DNA of 64,000 nucleotides from positions 5,828,001 through 5,892,000 of the forward strand of contig NZ_CP102332.1 in the NCBI RefSeq assembly GCF_024600715.1. The letters run 5' to 3'. The position numbers and the translations under genes were made by a program. Positions 42,345-50,634 of this stretch are shown in pieces. The notes beneath the pieces are model-generated. The model saw only the letters and a program-made list of their open reading frames with translations. It was not told where the DNA came from and ran no database searches. Numbering within the stretch: position 1 is the first letter of the stretch; every line of letters starts with the position of its first letter. This DNA is from Streptomyces changanensis (GTDB lineage: Bacteria; Actinomycetota; Actinomycetes; Streptomycetales; Streptomycetaceae).

Positions 42345-43619
42345 TTACTGGGTGCTGAACTCCGGCAGCAGCTTCTTCGCCTCGGCGGCGGCCTTGTCCA
42401 GGCCGGGCTTGGTGCCCTCCTGCTTCGAGACGATCTTGATGAGCTGGGTCTCGAAGGGGGTGTAGAGCGAGGAGTACTGCGCCAGCGGCTGGCGCGGCTT
42501 GCCTGCGGCCAGGAGCGGCGAGTAGCCGGCGATGCCCGGGTTGGCGTTGACCTCGGCGGTGTAGGCGTCGTCGCGGGTCGGCAGGGTGCCGTTGGCGAGC
42601 GCGACCTTCGTCTGGGAGTCGGCGGAGGTCATGAAGGCGATGAACTTCTGCGACGCCTCCTGGTGCTTGGCGTCCGAGCCGGCGTAGGCCACGAGGTTGT
42701 GGCCGCCCAGCGGCGCGCCCTGGCCGGCGCTGCCGGCAGGCAGGGCGGCGATGCCGAGGTTGTTCTTGTCCTTGAAGGCGGCGCCCTTGAAGACGTTCGC
42801 GTTCTCCCAGGGGCCCTGGATGATGGCCGCGACCTTGCCGCTGTTGAACGCGTCCATGATGTTGGCGTACGCGTTGCTGGTGGTGTCGAGCTTGCGCACG
42901 CCGGGCGCGGCGAGGATCGAGTTCAGGGTGTCGATGCCCTTCACGGCGGCCGGCGAGTTCAGGGTGACCTGCTTCTTCGCCGCGTCGACCATGTCGGTGC
43001 CCTCGCCGTACAGGAACGGCATGGCGTAGTAGGCCTGGGGGTTGAAGGCGAAGCCGTCGACGCCGGTCTTCTCCTTCACCTTGGCCATGTCCGTCTTGAG
43101 CTCGTCCCAGGTGGCCGGGGCCTTGGTGATGCCCGCCTTGGCGAACAGTTCCTTGTTGTACATCAGGCCCAGGGTGTCGGTGACCTGCGGAACACCGTAG
43201 AGCTTGCCCTGGTACGTGGCCTGCTCGATCAGGTTCTTCTTGAACTTGCCGTTCTCGGCCGCGGCGGTGGTGCCGTCCAGCGGGGCGAGGAAACCGGCCT
43301 CGACGAAGCCCGGGGTCCAGCCGACGTCCGCGCGCAGGACGTCGGGGGCGCCCTTGCTGCCGGCCGCGGTCTGGAACTTGGTCTGCGCGTCGCCGAAGGG
43401 GACGCTGACGTACTTGACCTTGATGTCAGGGTTAGCCTTCTCGAAGTCCTTGACCAGGGCCTTAAAGGTGCCCGCCTCGTTGGTGGCGTCGGAGGTGTCC
43501 CACCAGGTGATCGTCACCGGGCCGGAGCTGTCGGAAGAGCCGCTGCTGCCGCCGGAGCAGGCGGTCGCAGTGATGGAGAGAGCCGCTACGACGACGGCTG
43601 CCGCAAGACCACGGCGCAT
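42345..43619 (-). CDS. malE: Maltose/maltodextrin-binding lipoprotein MalE
   Basis: This 424-residue solute-binding lipoprotein has a signal with lipobox TATAC and lipid-accepting Cys21, a Gly/Ser spacer and a type 1 extracellular binding fold. Blocks include ITWWDTSDATNEAG, DVLRADVGWTPGFVEAGFL, IIQGPWE and GGHNLVAYAG. ATG 43619 has GAGGAG upstream. It delivers maltodextrins released by the pullulanases to MalFG. The 376-base region upstream holds an AT-rich operator candidate. Confidence 0.94.
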   Translation of the reverse strand: MRRGLAAAVVVAALSITATACSGGSSGSSDSSGPVTITWWDTSDATNEAGTFKALVKDFEKANPDIKVKYVSVPFGDAQTKFQTAAGSKGAPDVLRADVGWTPGFVEAGFLAPLDGTTAAAENGKFKKNLIEQATYQGKLYGVPQVTDTLGLMYNKELFAKAGITKAPATWDELKTDMAKVKEKTGVDGFAFNPQAYYAMPFLYGEGTDMVDAAKKQVTLNSPAAVKGIDTLNSILAAPGVRKLDTTSNAYANIMDAFNSGKVAAIIQGPWENANVFKGAAFKDKNNLGIAALPAGSAGQGAPLGGHNLVAYAGSDAKHQEASQKFIAFMTSADSQTKVALANGTLPTRDDAYTAEVNANPGIAGYSPLLAAGKPRQPLAQYSSLYTPFETQLIKIVSKQEGTKPGLDKAAAEAKKLLPEFSTQ

Positions 43620-43838
43620 GGTGAACTCCTCGGAGAAGGTCTGACCGGAAGGGCGGCCCGGGTGCTGCCGCCGGAGCGGGGCGGAACCGGCGACAGCTCG
43701 CAATCATGCACCTCCCGCACATAGGGGTCGTGAAGGGAGGCCGGGTCGCGGTGGGCTCCCTCGCCGGACCGAAGCGGATTCGCTCCGGATGGCGGGATGA
43801 GCCCCTCGCGAGCTCTGTGATGCCGCAGACGTTAGCAG

Positions 43839-43855
43839 GTTATTAACATGAGTTA
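43839..43855 (+). promoter_or_regulatory. AT-rich 17-bp operator candidate upstream of malE
   Basis: GTTATTAACATGAGTTA sits in an AT-rich patch (43830-43876), about 220 bases before malE. It is followed at once by GTTAACG and then by CTGTAACG, so further half-sites may be present. It matches the pulA1 site at 15 of 17 positions. The classical S. coelicolor MalR repeat CTTGCAG was not seen here. Confidence 0.6.
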
Positions 43856-43947
43856 GTTAACGTTTCTGTAACGTGGGTGGCGGTGTTCATCCTTTCCTTG
43901 ATGCACATGCTTTGCGCCGCTGAAAGCGGTGTTGACCTGCGGAGACG

Positions 43948-43980
43948 AAAAACCCCGCCGCGCCGGGACGGCGGGCGGGG
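43948..43980 (-). terminator. Intrinsic terminator after the mal LacI gene
   Basis: Read on the minus strand, CCCCGCC pairs with GGCGGGG around an inner CGCCG/GGCG hairpin and is followed by TTTTT, 15 bases after the regulator stop. It separates regulator and malE transcripts. Confidence 0.82.
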
Positions 43981-43995
43981 AGGGGTGGGGCGGTG

Positions 43996-45066
43996 TCAGG
44001 CCGCCGTGTGGGGGTGGGCTGTCGAATCCCTCACGATCAGATGGGTGCCAAGGAGTTGATGGGGATGCTGGTCCTCTCCCCGGATGGCCGAGAACAGCAG
44101 GTCCGCCGCTGTACGGCCCTTGGTCGTGATCGCCTGCCGCACGGTCGTCAGGCGGGGCCTCATCCACGAGGCGTCGGGCAGATCGTCGTAGCCGGTGACG
44201 GAAACGTCCCGGGGGATCTCCAGACCCATGTCGTGCAGGGCGTCCACGGCGCCGAAGGCGAGGATGTCCGACATGGTGACGATCGCGGTGGCGGGCCGGG
44301 AGGACATGAACCTCTTCGTGGCCTTGAAGCCGTCCATCCGTGTGGCGGGGACCTCGATGATCTCGATGTCATCGAGCCCCGTCCCCGAGTCCTCCAGGGC
44401 GCGGGCCACACCGGCCATGCGGCGGGCGAGCGGACCCCGGTAGCCGCGTTCGGCCCGTTCGGGGCCCGGGTCGATCGACAGCAGCGTGATCCGCCGGTGC
44501 CCGAGATCGAGGACGTGCCGGACGGCCTCGTACGCGCCACCCTCGTCGTCGACATCGACACTGGAGACCCCCTCGTGGGGACTGCTGTCGACGAGCACGA
44601 AGGGGATCCCGCGCCGGCGCAGCTCGGCCACTTCCCCGCGGTCGTGCTCCAGGCCGCAGACGATGAAGCCGTCGACCGCCGCGTACGGGATCGCCTTGAG
44701 CATCGAGTCCCGCAGGGGTGGGGTGAGCAGCAGGGTGTACCCCTGCTCGTCGCAGACCTGTCCCACGCCGGTGAGGAAGCGGGAGTAGTACGGGTTCTCC
44801 ATCACGCGAGCGAGGTTCTGCGGCAGCAGCACGCCCAGCGACTGCGTCTGTCCGGCCTTGAGCATGCGGGCCAGTGTGTTCGGCACGTAACCGAGGTCCT
44901 TGGCCACTCCGAGGATGCGGTCCCGGGTGCCCACCGAAAGCTTCTCGGGGCTGTTGAACGCGAACGACACCGCCGACCGTGACACGCCCGCCGCCTTCGC
45001 GACGTCGTTGGCAGTCGGCCGGGACCTCCCGTCGCTCGGGGCGGTCCCGGATGTGGTGGTCGGCAT
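43996..45066 (-). CDS. LacI-family regulator upstream of malEFG
   Basis: This 356-residue LacI/GalR regulator has an N-terminal HTH (TANDVAKAAGVSRSAVSFAF, then NSPEKLSVGTRDRIL, hinge YVPNTLARMLKAG) and a periplasmic-binding-like ligand domain ending VSVTGYDDLPDASWMRPRLT. It lies directly upstream of malE on the same strand, and two AT-rich operator candidates flank it, so it is the simplest candidate regulator of this operon. Its HTH differs from S. coelicolor MalR/Reg1, which the gene at 49508 resembles more. ATG 45066 gives normal length; a frame start at 45111 overlaps the promoter. Confidence 0.88.
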   Translation of the reverse strand: MPTTTSGTAPSDGRSRPTANDVAKAAGVSRSAVSFAFNSPEKLSVGTRDRILGVAKDLGYVPNTLARMLKAGQTQSLGVLLPQNLARVMENPYYSRFLTGVGQVCDEQGYTLLLTPPLRDSMLKAIPYAAVDGFIVCGLEHDRGEVAELRRRGIPFVLVDSSPHEGVSSVDVDDEGGAYEAVRHVLDLGHRRITLLSIDPGPERAERGYRGPLARRMAGVARALEDSGTGLDDIEIIEVPATRMDGFKATKRFMSSRPATAIVTMSDILAFGAVDALHDMGLEIPRDVSVTGYDDLPDASWMRPRLTTVRQAITTKGRTAADLLFSAIRGEDQHPHQLLGTHLIVRDSTAHPHTAA

Positions 45067-45196
45067 GGCTGGCCCCCGTGTCGGTAAACGATTAGTAACG
45101 GTATAGCGCACGGCCGTTGCCTGGCGCCACCAGAAGGGAGGGCGGCGGACCGGCAGCGAGCAAGCCCGTCCCCCACTGCGGTCTCCGAAGCGCCAT

Positions 45197-45210
45197 TAAC
45201 TCATTAATAA
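45197..45210 (-). promoter_or_regulatory. Variant of the mal operator motif upstream of the LacI gene
   Basis: TTATTAATGAGTTA on the minus strand is the malE/pulA1 motif with two central bases missing. It lies about 130 bases before the regulator start, in an AT-rich patch (45193-45222), and could mediate autoregulation. A related GTTACTAATCG occurs nearer the gene at about 45089-45099. Confidence 0.45.
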
Positions 45211-45529
45211 ATTGAGTGAGCAAACCTTGGGGATGCACTGGATCAGCCACACCCGGCCGCGTGCAGGACATGATCGCGCGGGTGAATCTGCCGCGCCGTG
45301 CGGCAGGAGGGGGCGGGTGTCGACAGGTGGGGCAGCGTGGGCCGTGAGCGCCATCTCCATGGGAGCAAGGGGCGGGGCGCCGGCGTTGACGACCTCCACG
45401 GATCGGCAGGGCGACAGCGCGGTCGGTCTGCCCGCGGTCCTGCTGTGTCACGGCTGGTGGACCGCGAACCGCGCCACCGTCCTCCCCGGCCTCCGGGGCC
45501 ACGGGCTGTGCGCCTGCGGGGGACACGGA
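45211..45529. other. Intergenic region, nothing recognised
   Basis: Between the LacI gene's promoter and the GH16 terminator no frame gives a recognisable protein. Confidence 0.4.
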
Positions 45530-45556
45530 GTGGCCGGGATCGCTGATCCCGGCCAC
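45530..45556 (-). terminator. Terminator after the GH16 gene
   Basis: A perfect 12-bp stem GTGGCCGGGATC and its complement close a GCT loop, 69 bases beyond the GH16 stop. Confidence 0.75.
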
Positions 45557-45624
45557 GTGGTCCATGGTCGCCCGCCGGCCGGTGACGGCCGACGGAGTTC
45601 ATCCGGTGACGGTCACGCGACGTG

Positions 45625-47358
45625 TCACTGGTAGACCCGCACGTAGTCCACCAGCATCTTCGCCGGGAAGGGGGTCGAGGCGTCGGTCGGTCCGGGCCAG
45701 TCGCCGCCGACGGCGAGGTTGAGGATCAGGTAGAAGGGGTGGTCGAAGATCCATGGACCGCGGGTCTGCTCGATCTGGGCCTTGTCGAGGGTGAGGACGG
45801 TCCGGCCGTCGAGGCTGTAGACGATGCCCTTGCTGTCCCAGTGGGCGGCCCACACGTGGAAGTCGTCGGAGTAGTCGACGTCCCCCGGAAGCTTGTAGGG
45901 GGCGCCGATCCCGCCGCCGCCGTTGTACGCCGGCGCGTGGACGGTCGAGTACGACGTCTTCACGTCCTTGCCGAGAACCTCCATGATGTCGACCTCGCCG
46001 TTGTACGGCCACGGACGGCCGTCGAGGAAGTCGGCGCCCATCATCCAGAAGGCGGGCCACAGACCGTTGCCCTTGGGCACCTTGATCCGCGCCTCGACCT
46101 TGCCGTAGGTGAACTCGAACTTGTTGCCGGTGTTCATCCGCGCGGATGTGTACTGGCACGTGCCGCTCCCGGTGAGCGGGTCGGTGGGGCACGAGGTGCC
46201 GGGCGTGGCCTGCTTACGTGCCTCCAGAACGAGGTGACCCGCACCGTCCATGCTCGCGTTGTCGTGGTTGGTGTAGTACTCCAGCTCGTTGTTGGGGCCG
46301 GTGCCGGGGTCCGCGGACCACTTGGCCGGGTCCGGCTTGGTGCCCGCCGGGGTGTTGAACTCGTCCTGCCAGACGATCCGGGGCGGGTTGGCGGGGTCGG
46401 GTGGCAGCGGAGGCGGGGTGATCGGGGCCCCGCCGGTGCCGTACACCTGGAACTCCCACAGGGAGTAGCCGTACTGGGTGGCCCGCTGCGTGCCGTACAC
46501 GCGGACGTACCGGCCGGTGCCGGACATGGTCAGGGTCTGCTTGAACCCGGTGCCCGTCGTGGTCGAGTAGATCGGGGTCCAGTTCGTGTTGTCGGGCGAG
46601 ACCTGGATCTGGAACGCCTTGGCGGAGGCCGCGTCCCACTGGAGCACCACCTTGCTGATCTGCGCCGTCGCGCCCAGGTCGACGGAGATCCAACCGGGGT
46701 CGGTCCAGCCGTTCGTGGGGCTGGTCGCCCAGCGGGAGGCGGGGTCGCGGTCGAAGGCGCGGGCCGGGGTGCACTCCCAGCAGTGACCGTCGTTCTGCGA
46801 GCTGGACGCCGCGCCGGTCCTGCCGTAGGACAGCAGCCTTTCTCCGGGGGCGGGATCCTGGTCACCGCCGCTGTCCTTGGTGCCGTACACCTGGAACTCC
46901 CACAGGGAGTAGCCGTACTGGGTGGCCCGCTGCGTGCCGTACACGCGGACGTACCGGCCGGTGCCCGAGACGCTCAGGCGCTGACTGCCGCCGGCGCCGG
47001 CGGTGGTTTCGTGGACCGTGGACCAGGTGCGGGCGTCGGCGGACACCTGGACCTGGAACGCCTTGGCGTAGGCGGCTTCCCAGTTCAGGGTGACCTCGCT
47101 GATCTTGGCGGCAGCGCCGAGGTCGACCTGGATCCACTGGGGGTCGGCGAAGGCGCTGGACCAGCGGGTGCCAGGATCGCCGTCCACGGCGTTGGCGCCG
47201 GCGAACGGGTTCTCCGTGGACGAGACCGTCACCGGTCTGCCCTGGGAGAGCAGGGTGTCGGCGGCGTGGGCGGGCGGAGGGCCGGGCAGGCCGGCGAGCG
47301 ACAGCAGGGTGACCGCGAGGGCTATGAGCAGGCCCAGACGGCGGTGCATCGGACTCAT
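45625..47358 (-). CDS. Secreted GH16 endo-beta-1,3-glucanase with two discoidin domains
   Basis: This 577-residue secreted protein has a signal peptide (about 1-33) and two F5/8 type C (CBM32-like) domains (about 34-160 and 170-310), which share a near-identical YVRVYGTQRATQYGYSLWEF end. A Pro-rich linker leads to a GH16 domain (about 325-577). The catalytic EVDIMEV (E-x-D-x-x-E, about residue 455) and the GLWPAFWMMG block point to laminarinase/beta-1,3-glucanase activity. ATG 47358 has GAGGAG upstream. A CebR-like palindrome lies 38 bases before the start. It is divergent from a LacI gene. Confidence 0.92.
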   Translation of the reverse strand: MSPMHRRLGLLIALAVTLLSLAGLPGPPPAHAADTLLSQGRPVTVSSTENPFAGANAVDGDPGTRWSSAFADPQWIQVDLGAAAKISEVTLNWEAAYAKAFQVQVSADARTWSTVHETTAGAGGSQRLSVSGTGRYVRVYGTQRATQYGYSLWEFQVYGTKDSGGDQDPAPGERLLSYGRTGAASSSQNDGHCWECTPARAFDRDPASRWATSPTNGWTDPGWISVDLGATAQISKVVLQWDAASAKAFQIQVSPDNTNWTPIYSTTTGTGFKQTLTMSGTGRYVRVYGTQRATQYGYSLWEFQVYGTGGAPITPPPLPPDPANPPRIVWQDEFNTPAGTKPDPAKWSADPGTGPNNELEYYTNHDNASMDGAGHLVLEARKQATPGTSCPTDPLTGSGTCQYTSARMNTGNKFEFTYGKVEARIKVPKGNGLWPAFWMMGADFLDGRPWPYNGEVDIMEVLGKDVKTSYSTVHAPAYNGGGGIGAPYKLPGDVDYSDDFHVWAAHWDSKGIVYSLDGRTVLTLDKAQIEQTRGPWIFDHPFYLILNLAVGGDWPGPTDASTPFPAKMLVDYVRVYQ

Positions 47359-47395
47359 GGCGGCTCCTCGAAGCGGATACGGGGCAGGGAGGCCG

Positions 47396-47407
47396 GGGAG
47401 CGCTCCC
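47396..47407. promoter_or_regulatory. CebR-like LacI operator at the GH16 promoter
   Basis: The perfect palindrome GGGAGCGCTCCC equals the core of the known CebR box TGGGAGCGCTCCCA of streptomycetes. It stands 38 bases upstream of the GH16 start. Confidence 0.82.
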
Positions 47408-47612
47408 TGAGGGGGAGACTGCTGCCGTCATGGAGGGGTGTCAAGGGTTCCGACGCGGGGCGAGGAACAGGTCCCCCTGATCTGATGGCACATCAGAAAG
47501 GCTTTTCAGAAGGCCATTTGTGGTATTCGAGCGGACGGGAAGATGGCTTTCGACCAGCGGATCCGCCGCCGTGTGTACCGCGCCCCGCGCCTGTCCGCGC
47601 CGCCCCTCGTGA

Positions 47613-47624
47613 GGGAGCGCTCCC
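47613..47624. promoter_or_regulatory. Second CebR-like operator, LacI gene side
   Basis: An exact second copy of GGGAGCGCTCCC lies 145 bases before the divergent LacI gene. Two identical operators in one intergenic region fit looping or separate control of both genes. Confidence 0.8.
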
Positions 47625-47768
47625 TGATCGGCGCGGGCCCGTGCCACGCCACCACCGGAGCACCACAGCCGCGTCTGCCTACTGACCCTTTCCACGACCG
47701 GGGGATTGCGGTCGCACGGGTATTTCATAGGGTCGGGTCGGGACGGGGACAGCAGACGGGGGTGGACG

Positions 47769-48791
47769 ATGGAACCGGTGGCGGCGAGGCGTTCAGGGAC
47801 GAAGCGGCCCACGCTGGACGTGGTCGCGGCACGTGCCGGAGTGTCCAAGTCGAGCGTGTCGCGGGTGGTCAACGGTGAACACACCGTGGCGCCGGAGATC
47901 CGGGACGCGGTGATGCGCGTCGTACGCGAACTGGGGTATGTCCCCAACGCGGCGGCCCGCAAACTGGTGACGCGCAGGACGGACGCGGTCGCGATGGTCG
48001 TCTCCGACCCGCCGCAGGGCGTGCTCTCCGACGACCCGCTGTTCTCCACCGTGGTGCGGGCCGCCAGCCGCGAGCTGGAGGCGGCCGACAAGCAGGTGGT
48101 GCTCATGCTCGCGGAATCCGACCGCAGCAGGGCCCGCGTCGAAAGCCATGTGGCCGCCGGCAACGTGGACGGCGTCCTGCTCCTCTCCCTGCACGGCGCC
48201 GACCCGTTGCCCGCCGTGCTGGCCAGGACCGGGCTGCCGATGGTCTCCCTCGGCCGTACCGCGGCCACGGACGTGCCCTACGTGGACCTGGACAACGCAG
48301 GCGGCGCGGACCTCGCCGTGCGCCATCTTCTGGACCGGGGACGTAAGCGCATCGCCACCGTCACCGGACCCCTGGATCTCGGCGACGCCCGCGAACGTCT
48401 CGCGGGTTACCGTGAGGCGCTCCGCCAGACCGGACAGCGCCCGCTGGTGGCGCTGGGCGACTTCACTCGGATCTCCGGCGCCGAGGCGATGGAGCAGCTC
48501 CTTACCGACGAACCATCCCTTGACGCGGTGTTCGCGGCCAACGACCTGATGGCGATAGGCGCCCTTCGGACGCTGAGGGAGAGGGGGCGGCGCGTACCGG
48601 ACGACGTGGCCGTGGTCGGTTTCGACGACATCGAGGCCGCTGCCTACAGTGCCCCGCCGCTCACCACGGTGCGCAGCCCGATGGCGGACCAGGCGTCGGC
48701 TGCCGTCCGCCTCCTGCTCGGCCTGTTGGCGGGGCAGGCCCGCGAACCGGTGATCATGCCGAACGAACTGGTGGTGCGGGAGTCCACCTGA
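47769..48791 (+). CDS. LacI-family regulator of the GH16 locus (CebR/BglR-like)
   Basis: This 340-residue LacI/GalR regulator has an HTH (LDVVAARAGVSKSSVSRVVN) and hinge YVPNAAARKLVTRR. Its ligand domain contains TDAVAMVVSD and ends VAVVGFDDIEAAAYSAPPLT. ATG 47769 is used; the open frame upstream runs through the promoter. The two GGGAGCGCTCCC palindromes between it and the divergent laminarinase gene strongly suggest that it represses both until a beta-glucan oligosaccharide binds. Confidence 0.92.
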   Translation: MEPVAARRSGTKRPTLDVVAARAGVSKSSVSRVVNGEHTVAPEIRDAVMRVVRELGYVPNAAARKLVTRRTDAVAMVVSDPPQGVLSDDPLFSTVVRAASRELEAADKQVVLMLAESDRSRARVESHVAAGNVDGVLLLSLHGADPLPAVLARTGLPMVSLGRTAATDVPYVDLDNAGGADLAVRHLLDRGRKRIATVTGPLDLGDARERLAGYREALRQTGQRPLVALGDFTRISGAEAMEQLLTDEPSLDAVFAANDLMAIGALRTLRERGRRVPDDVAVVGFDDIEAAAYSAPPLTTVRSPMADQASAAVRLLLGLLAGQAREPVIMPNELVVREST

Positions 48792-48894
48792 GCGGAGGAT
48801 CGCCGCCGAGGAAGGACCGCACCGTCGTGTCCGGCCGTACTGACCGCTACGGCGAGACGTCGGCGCGGCGCTTGTTCACCGAAGGGACGGCAGT

Positions 48895-49353
48895 ATGGCG
48901 GGTGTGATGACGAAAAGTGGGGGCGGGATCGTCGTGCGGCGGGTACGCCCGTCGGACGAGCCGGCGCTGTGCGGCGTCGACGTGGTTGCCGACGGTGGTG
49001 ACGCCGAGCGGCGGGCGAGCATTCGAAGGTGGTGCGAGGGCGGGGCGGCCGCCGTGGCGGAGGGTGAGAGCGGTCTTCTCGGCTACTGCGTGGTGGAGTG
49101 CACGTTCTTCGGGCAGGGCTTCGTGACGATGCTCATGGTGGCGCCCACGGCGCGCCGGAGCGGTGTGGGGCGTCGACTGCTGGACGAGGCAGCGGCCTCG
49201 TGCACCACCGAGAAGCTGTTCACTTCGACCAACGTGTCCAACCGGCCGATGCAGGGGTTGTTGGAAGGGGCCGGCTGGCTGCCGGTCGGGCTTCTCCATG
49301 GTCTGGATCCGGGGGATCCCGAGTTGTTCTATCTTTGCCCGCGCCGTGGGTGA
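48895..49353 (+). CDS. GNAT-family N-acetyltransferase
   Basis: This 152-residue acetyltransferase has the acetyl-CoA motif A as MVAPTARRSGVGRRLLDEA and a C-terminal VSNRPMQGLLEGAGWLPVG typical of small GNAT enzymes. The target is unknown. ATG 48895 has GAAGGGACGG upstream. It stands alone between two LacI genes and has no evident link to sugar use. Confidence 0.87.
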   Translation: MAGVMTKSGGGIVVRRVRPSDEPALCGVDVVADGGDAERRASIRRWCEGGAAAVAEGESGLLGYCVVECTFFGQGFVTMLMVAPTARRSGVGRRLLDEAAASCTTEKLFTSTNVSNRPMQGLLEGAGWLPVGLLHGLDPGDPELFYLCPRRG

Positions 49354-49463
49354 GCGCTAGAGCCGACGGTTCCGGACGGTTCGGAGAAGGCCGCGTCCCG
49401 TACCTCTTCGCGAGGTGGGATATCCAGGCATGACGACGCACGAATGCGCTGCGATTACGGTAA

Positions 49464-49507
49464 GAAGTATGTAACTTCCTGACTTCCTTTGCGCTACAGT
49501 TGCGTTC
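49464..49507 (+). promoter_or_regulatory. Promoter of the second LacI gene with inverted repeat
   Basis: A TACAGT -10 box (49495-49500) ends 7 bases before the GTG start, so the transcript probably begins at or beside the start codon (leaderless); no ribosome site is seen. Upstream, GAAGT-ATGTA-ACTTC (49464-49478) is a 15-bp inverted repeat overlapping the -35 region, a candidate autoregulatory site. Confidence 0.55.
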
Positions 49508-50518
49508 GTGACGCGACGACTTGCTCTGGTAGCGAAAAAGGTGGGGGTCAGCGAGGCCACGGTCAGCCGAGTCCTCAACGGCAAGCCGGGGGTCTCGGAG
49601 ACCACCCGCCAGTCTGTGCTCAGCGCGTTGGACGTCCTCGGTTACGAGCGGCCCACGCAGCTGAGGGGGGAGCGGGCCAGGCTGGTGGGCCTGGTCCTGC
49701 CGGAGTTGCAGAACCCCATCTTCCCGGCCTTCGCCGAGGTCATCGGCGGTTCTCTGGCGCAGCAGGGGCTCACGCCGGTGCTCTGTACGCAGACCAGGGG
49801 TGGTGTCTCCGAGGCCGACTACGTCGAGCTGCTTCTGCAGCAGCAGGTGTCCGGAGTGATCTTCGCCGGAGGCCTCTTCGCGCAGGCCGACGCGCCGCAC
49901 GAGCACTACCGGCAGCTGGCGGAGCGCAAGATCCCCGTCGTCCTGGTCAACGCGCCCATCGAGGGTCTCGATTTTCCCTGCGTCTCCTGTGACGACATCG
50001 CCGCGGTGGAGCAGGCGTGGCGTCACCTCTCCTCGCTGGGGCACGAGCGTGTCGGGCTGGTCATCGGTCCCGAGGACCACATCCCCTCGCGTCGGAAGCT
50101 GACCGCGGCGCGGGCGGCCGCGGCGGCGGGGGGGACGGAGCTGCCGGAGGAGTTTGTGGAGCGCTCGATGTTCTCGCTCGAAGGGGGACAGGCGGCCGCG
50201 GGGCGGCTGTGGGACCGCGGGGTGACCGGCGTCATCTGCGCGAGTGACCCGCTGGCCCTGGGCGCCATTCGAGCGGCTCGCCGGCGGCAACTCACCGTTC
50301 CTGCCGACGTGTCCGTACTCGGCTTCGACGACTCGGCCTTCATGAACTGCACCGAGCCGCCGCTTTCGACGGTGCGGCAGCCGATCGAGGCGATGGGGCG
50401 GGCCGCCGTGGACCTCCTGTGCGCACAGATCCAGGGGGCGCAGGCATCCCCCGGTGAGCTGCTCTTCGAGCCGGAGCTGGTGGTGCGGGGCTCGACCGCG
50501 CCGCCGTCCAGCGCCTGA
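49508..50518 (+). CDS. LacI-family regulator resembling MalR/Reg1
   Basis: This 336-residue LacI regulator begins with the HTH RLALVAKKVGVSEATVSRVL and continues NGKPGVSETTRQ. Its ligand domain starts RLVGLVLPELQNPIFPAFAE and ends VSVLGFDDSAFMNCTEPPLS. From memory the N-terminal half is very close to S. coelicolor MalR and S. lividans Reg1, repressors of malEFG and extracellular amylase and chitinase genes. Here it lies about 6 kb from malE rather than next to it. The GTG start appears leaderless. A strong terminator follows. Confidence 0.9.
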   Translation: MTRRLALVAKKVGVSEATVSRVLNGKPGVSETTRQSVLSALDVLGYERPTQLRGERARLVGLVLPELQNPIFPAFAEVIGGSLAQQGLTPVLCTQTRGGVSEADYVELLLQQQVSGVIFAGGLFAQADAPHEHYRQLAERKIPVVLVNAPIEGLDFPCVSCDDIAAVEQAWRHLSSLGHERVGLVIGPEDHIPSRRKLTAARAAAAAGGTELPEEFVERSMFSLEGGQAAAGRLWDRGVTGVICASDPLALGAIRAARRRQLTVPADVSVLGFDDSAFMNCTEPPLSTVRQPIEAMGRAAVDLLCAQIQGAQASPGELLFEPELVVRGSTAPPSSA

Positions 50519-50587
50519 ATCGAGCCGGGCCGGGCCGGGCCGGGCGTTGTTCCACGCTGGGAGTGAGCGGCCGCACGGGCCATTTCG

Positions 50588-50614
50588 AGGGCCAGACCTG
50601 ACGGGTCTGGCCCT
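50588..50614 (+). terminator. Intrinsic terminator after the MalR-like gene
   Basis: A perfect 11-bp stem AGGGCCAGACC and its complement close a TGACG loop and run into TTTCTT, 70 bases after the stop. Confidence 0.88.
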
Positions 50615-50634
50615 TTTCTTGTGCCCGAAAGCGC

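Noticed and set aside
43621..43995. Search for the CTTGCAG direct repeats of the classical Streptomyces MalR/amylase operator upstream of malE.
   Set aside because: No copy was found by eye on either strand; only the AT-rich motif is present.
45622..47685. A 687-codon plus-strand frame opposite the GH16 gene.
   Set aside because: Antisense shadow of the two repeated discoidin domains, which makes the shadow look internally repetitive; no domain or ribosome site.
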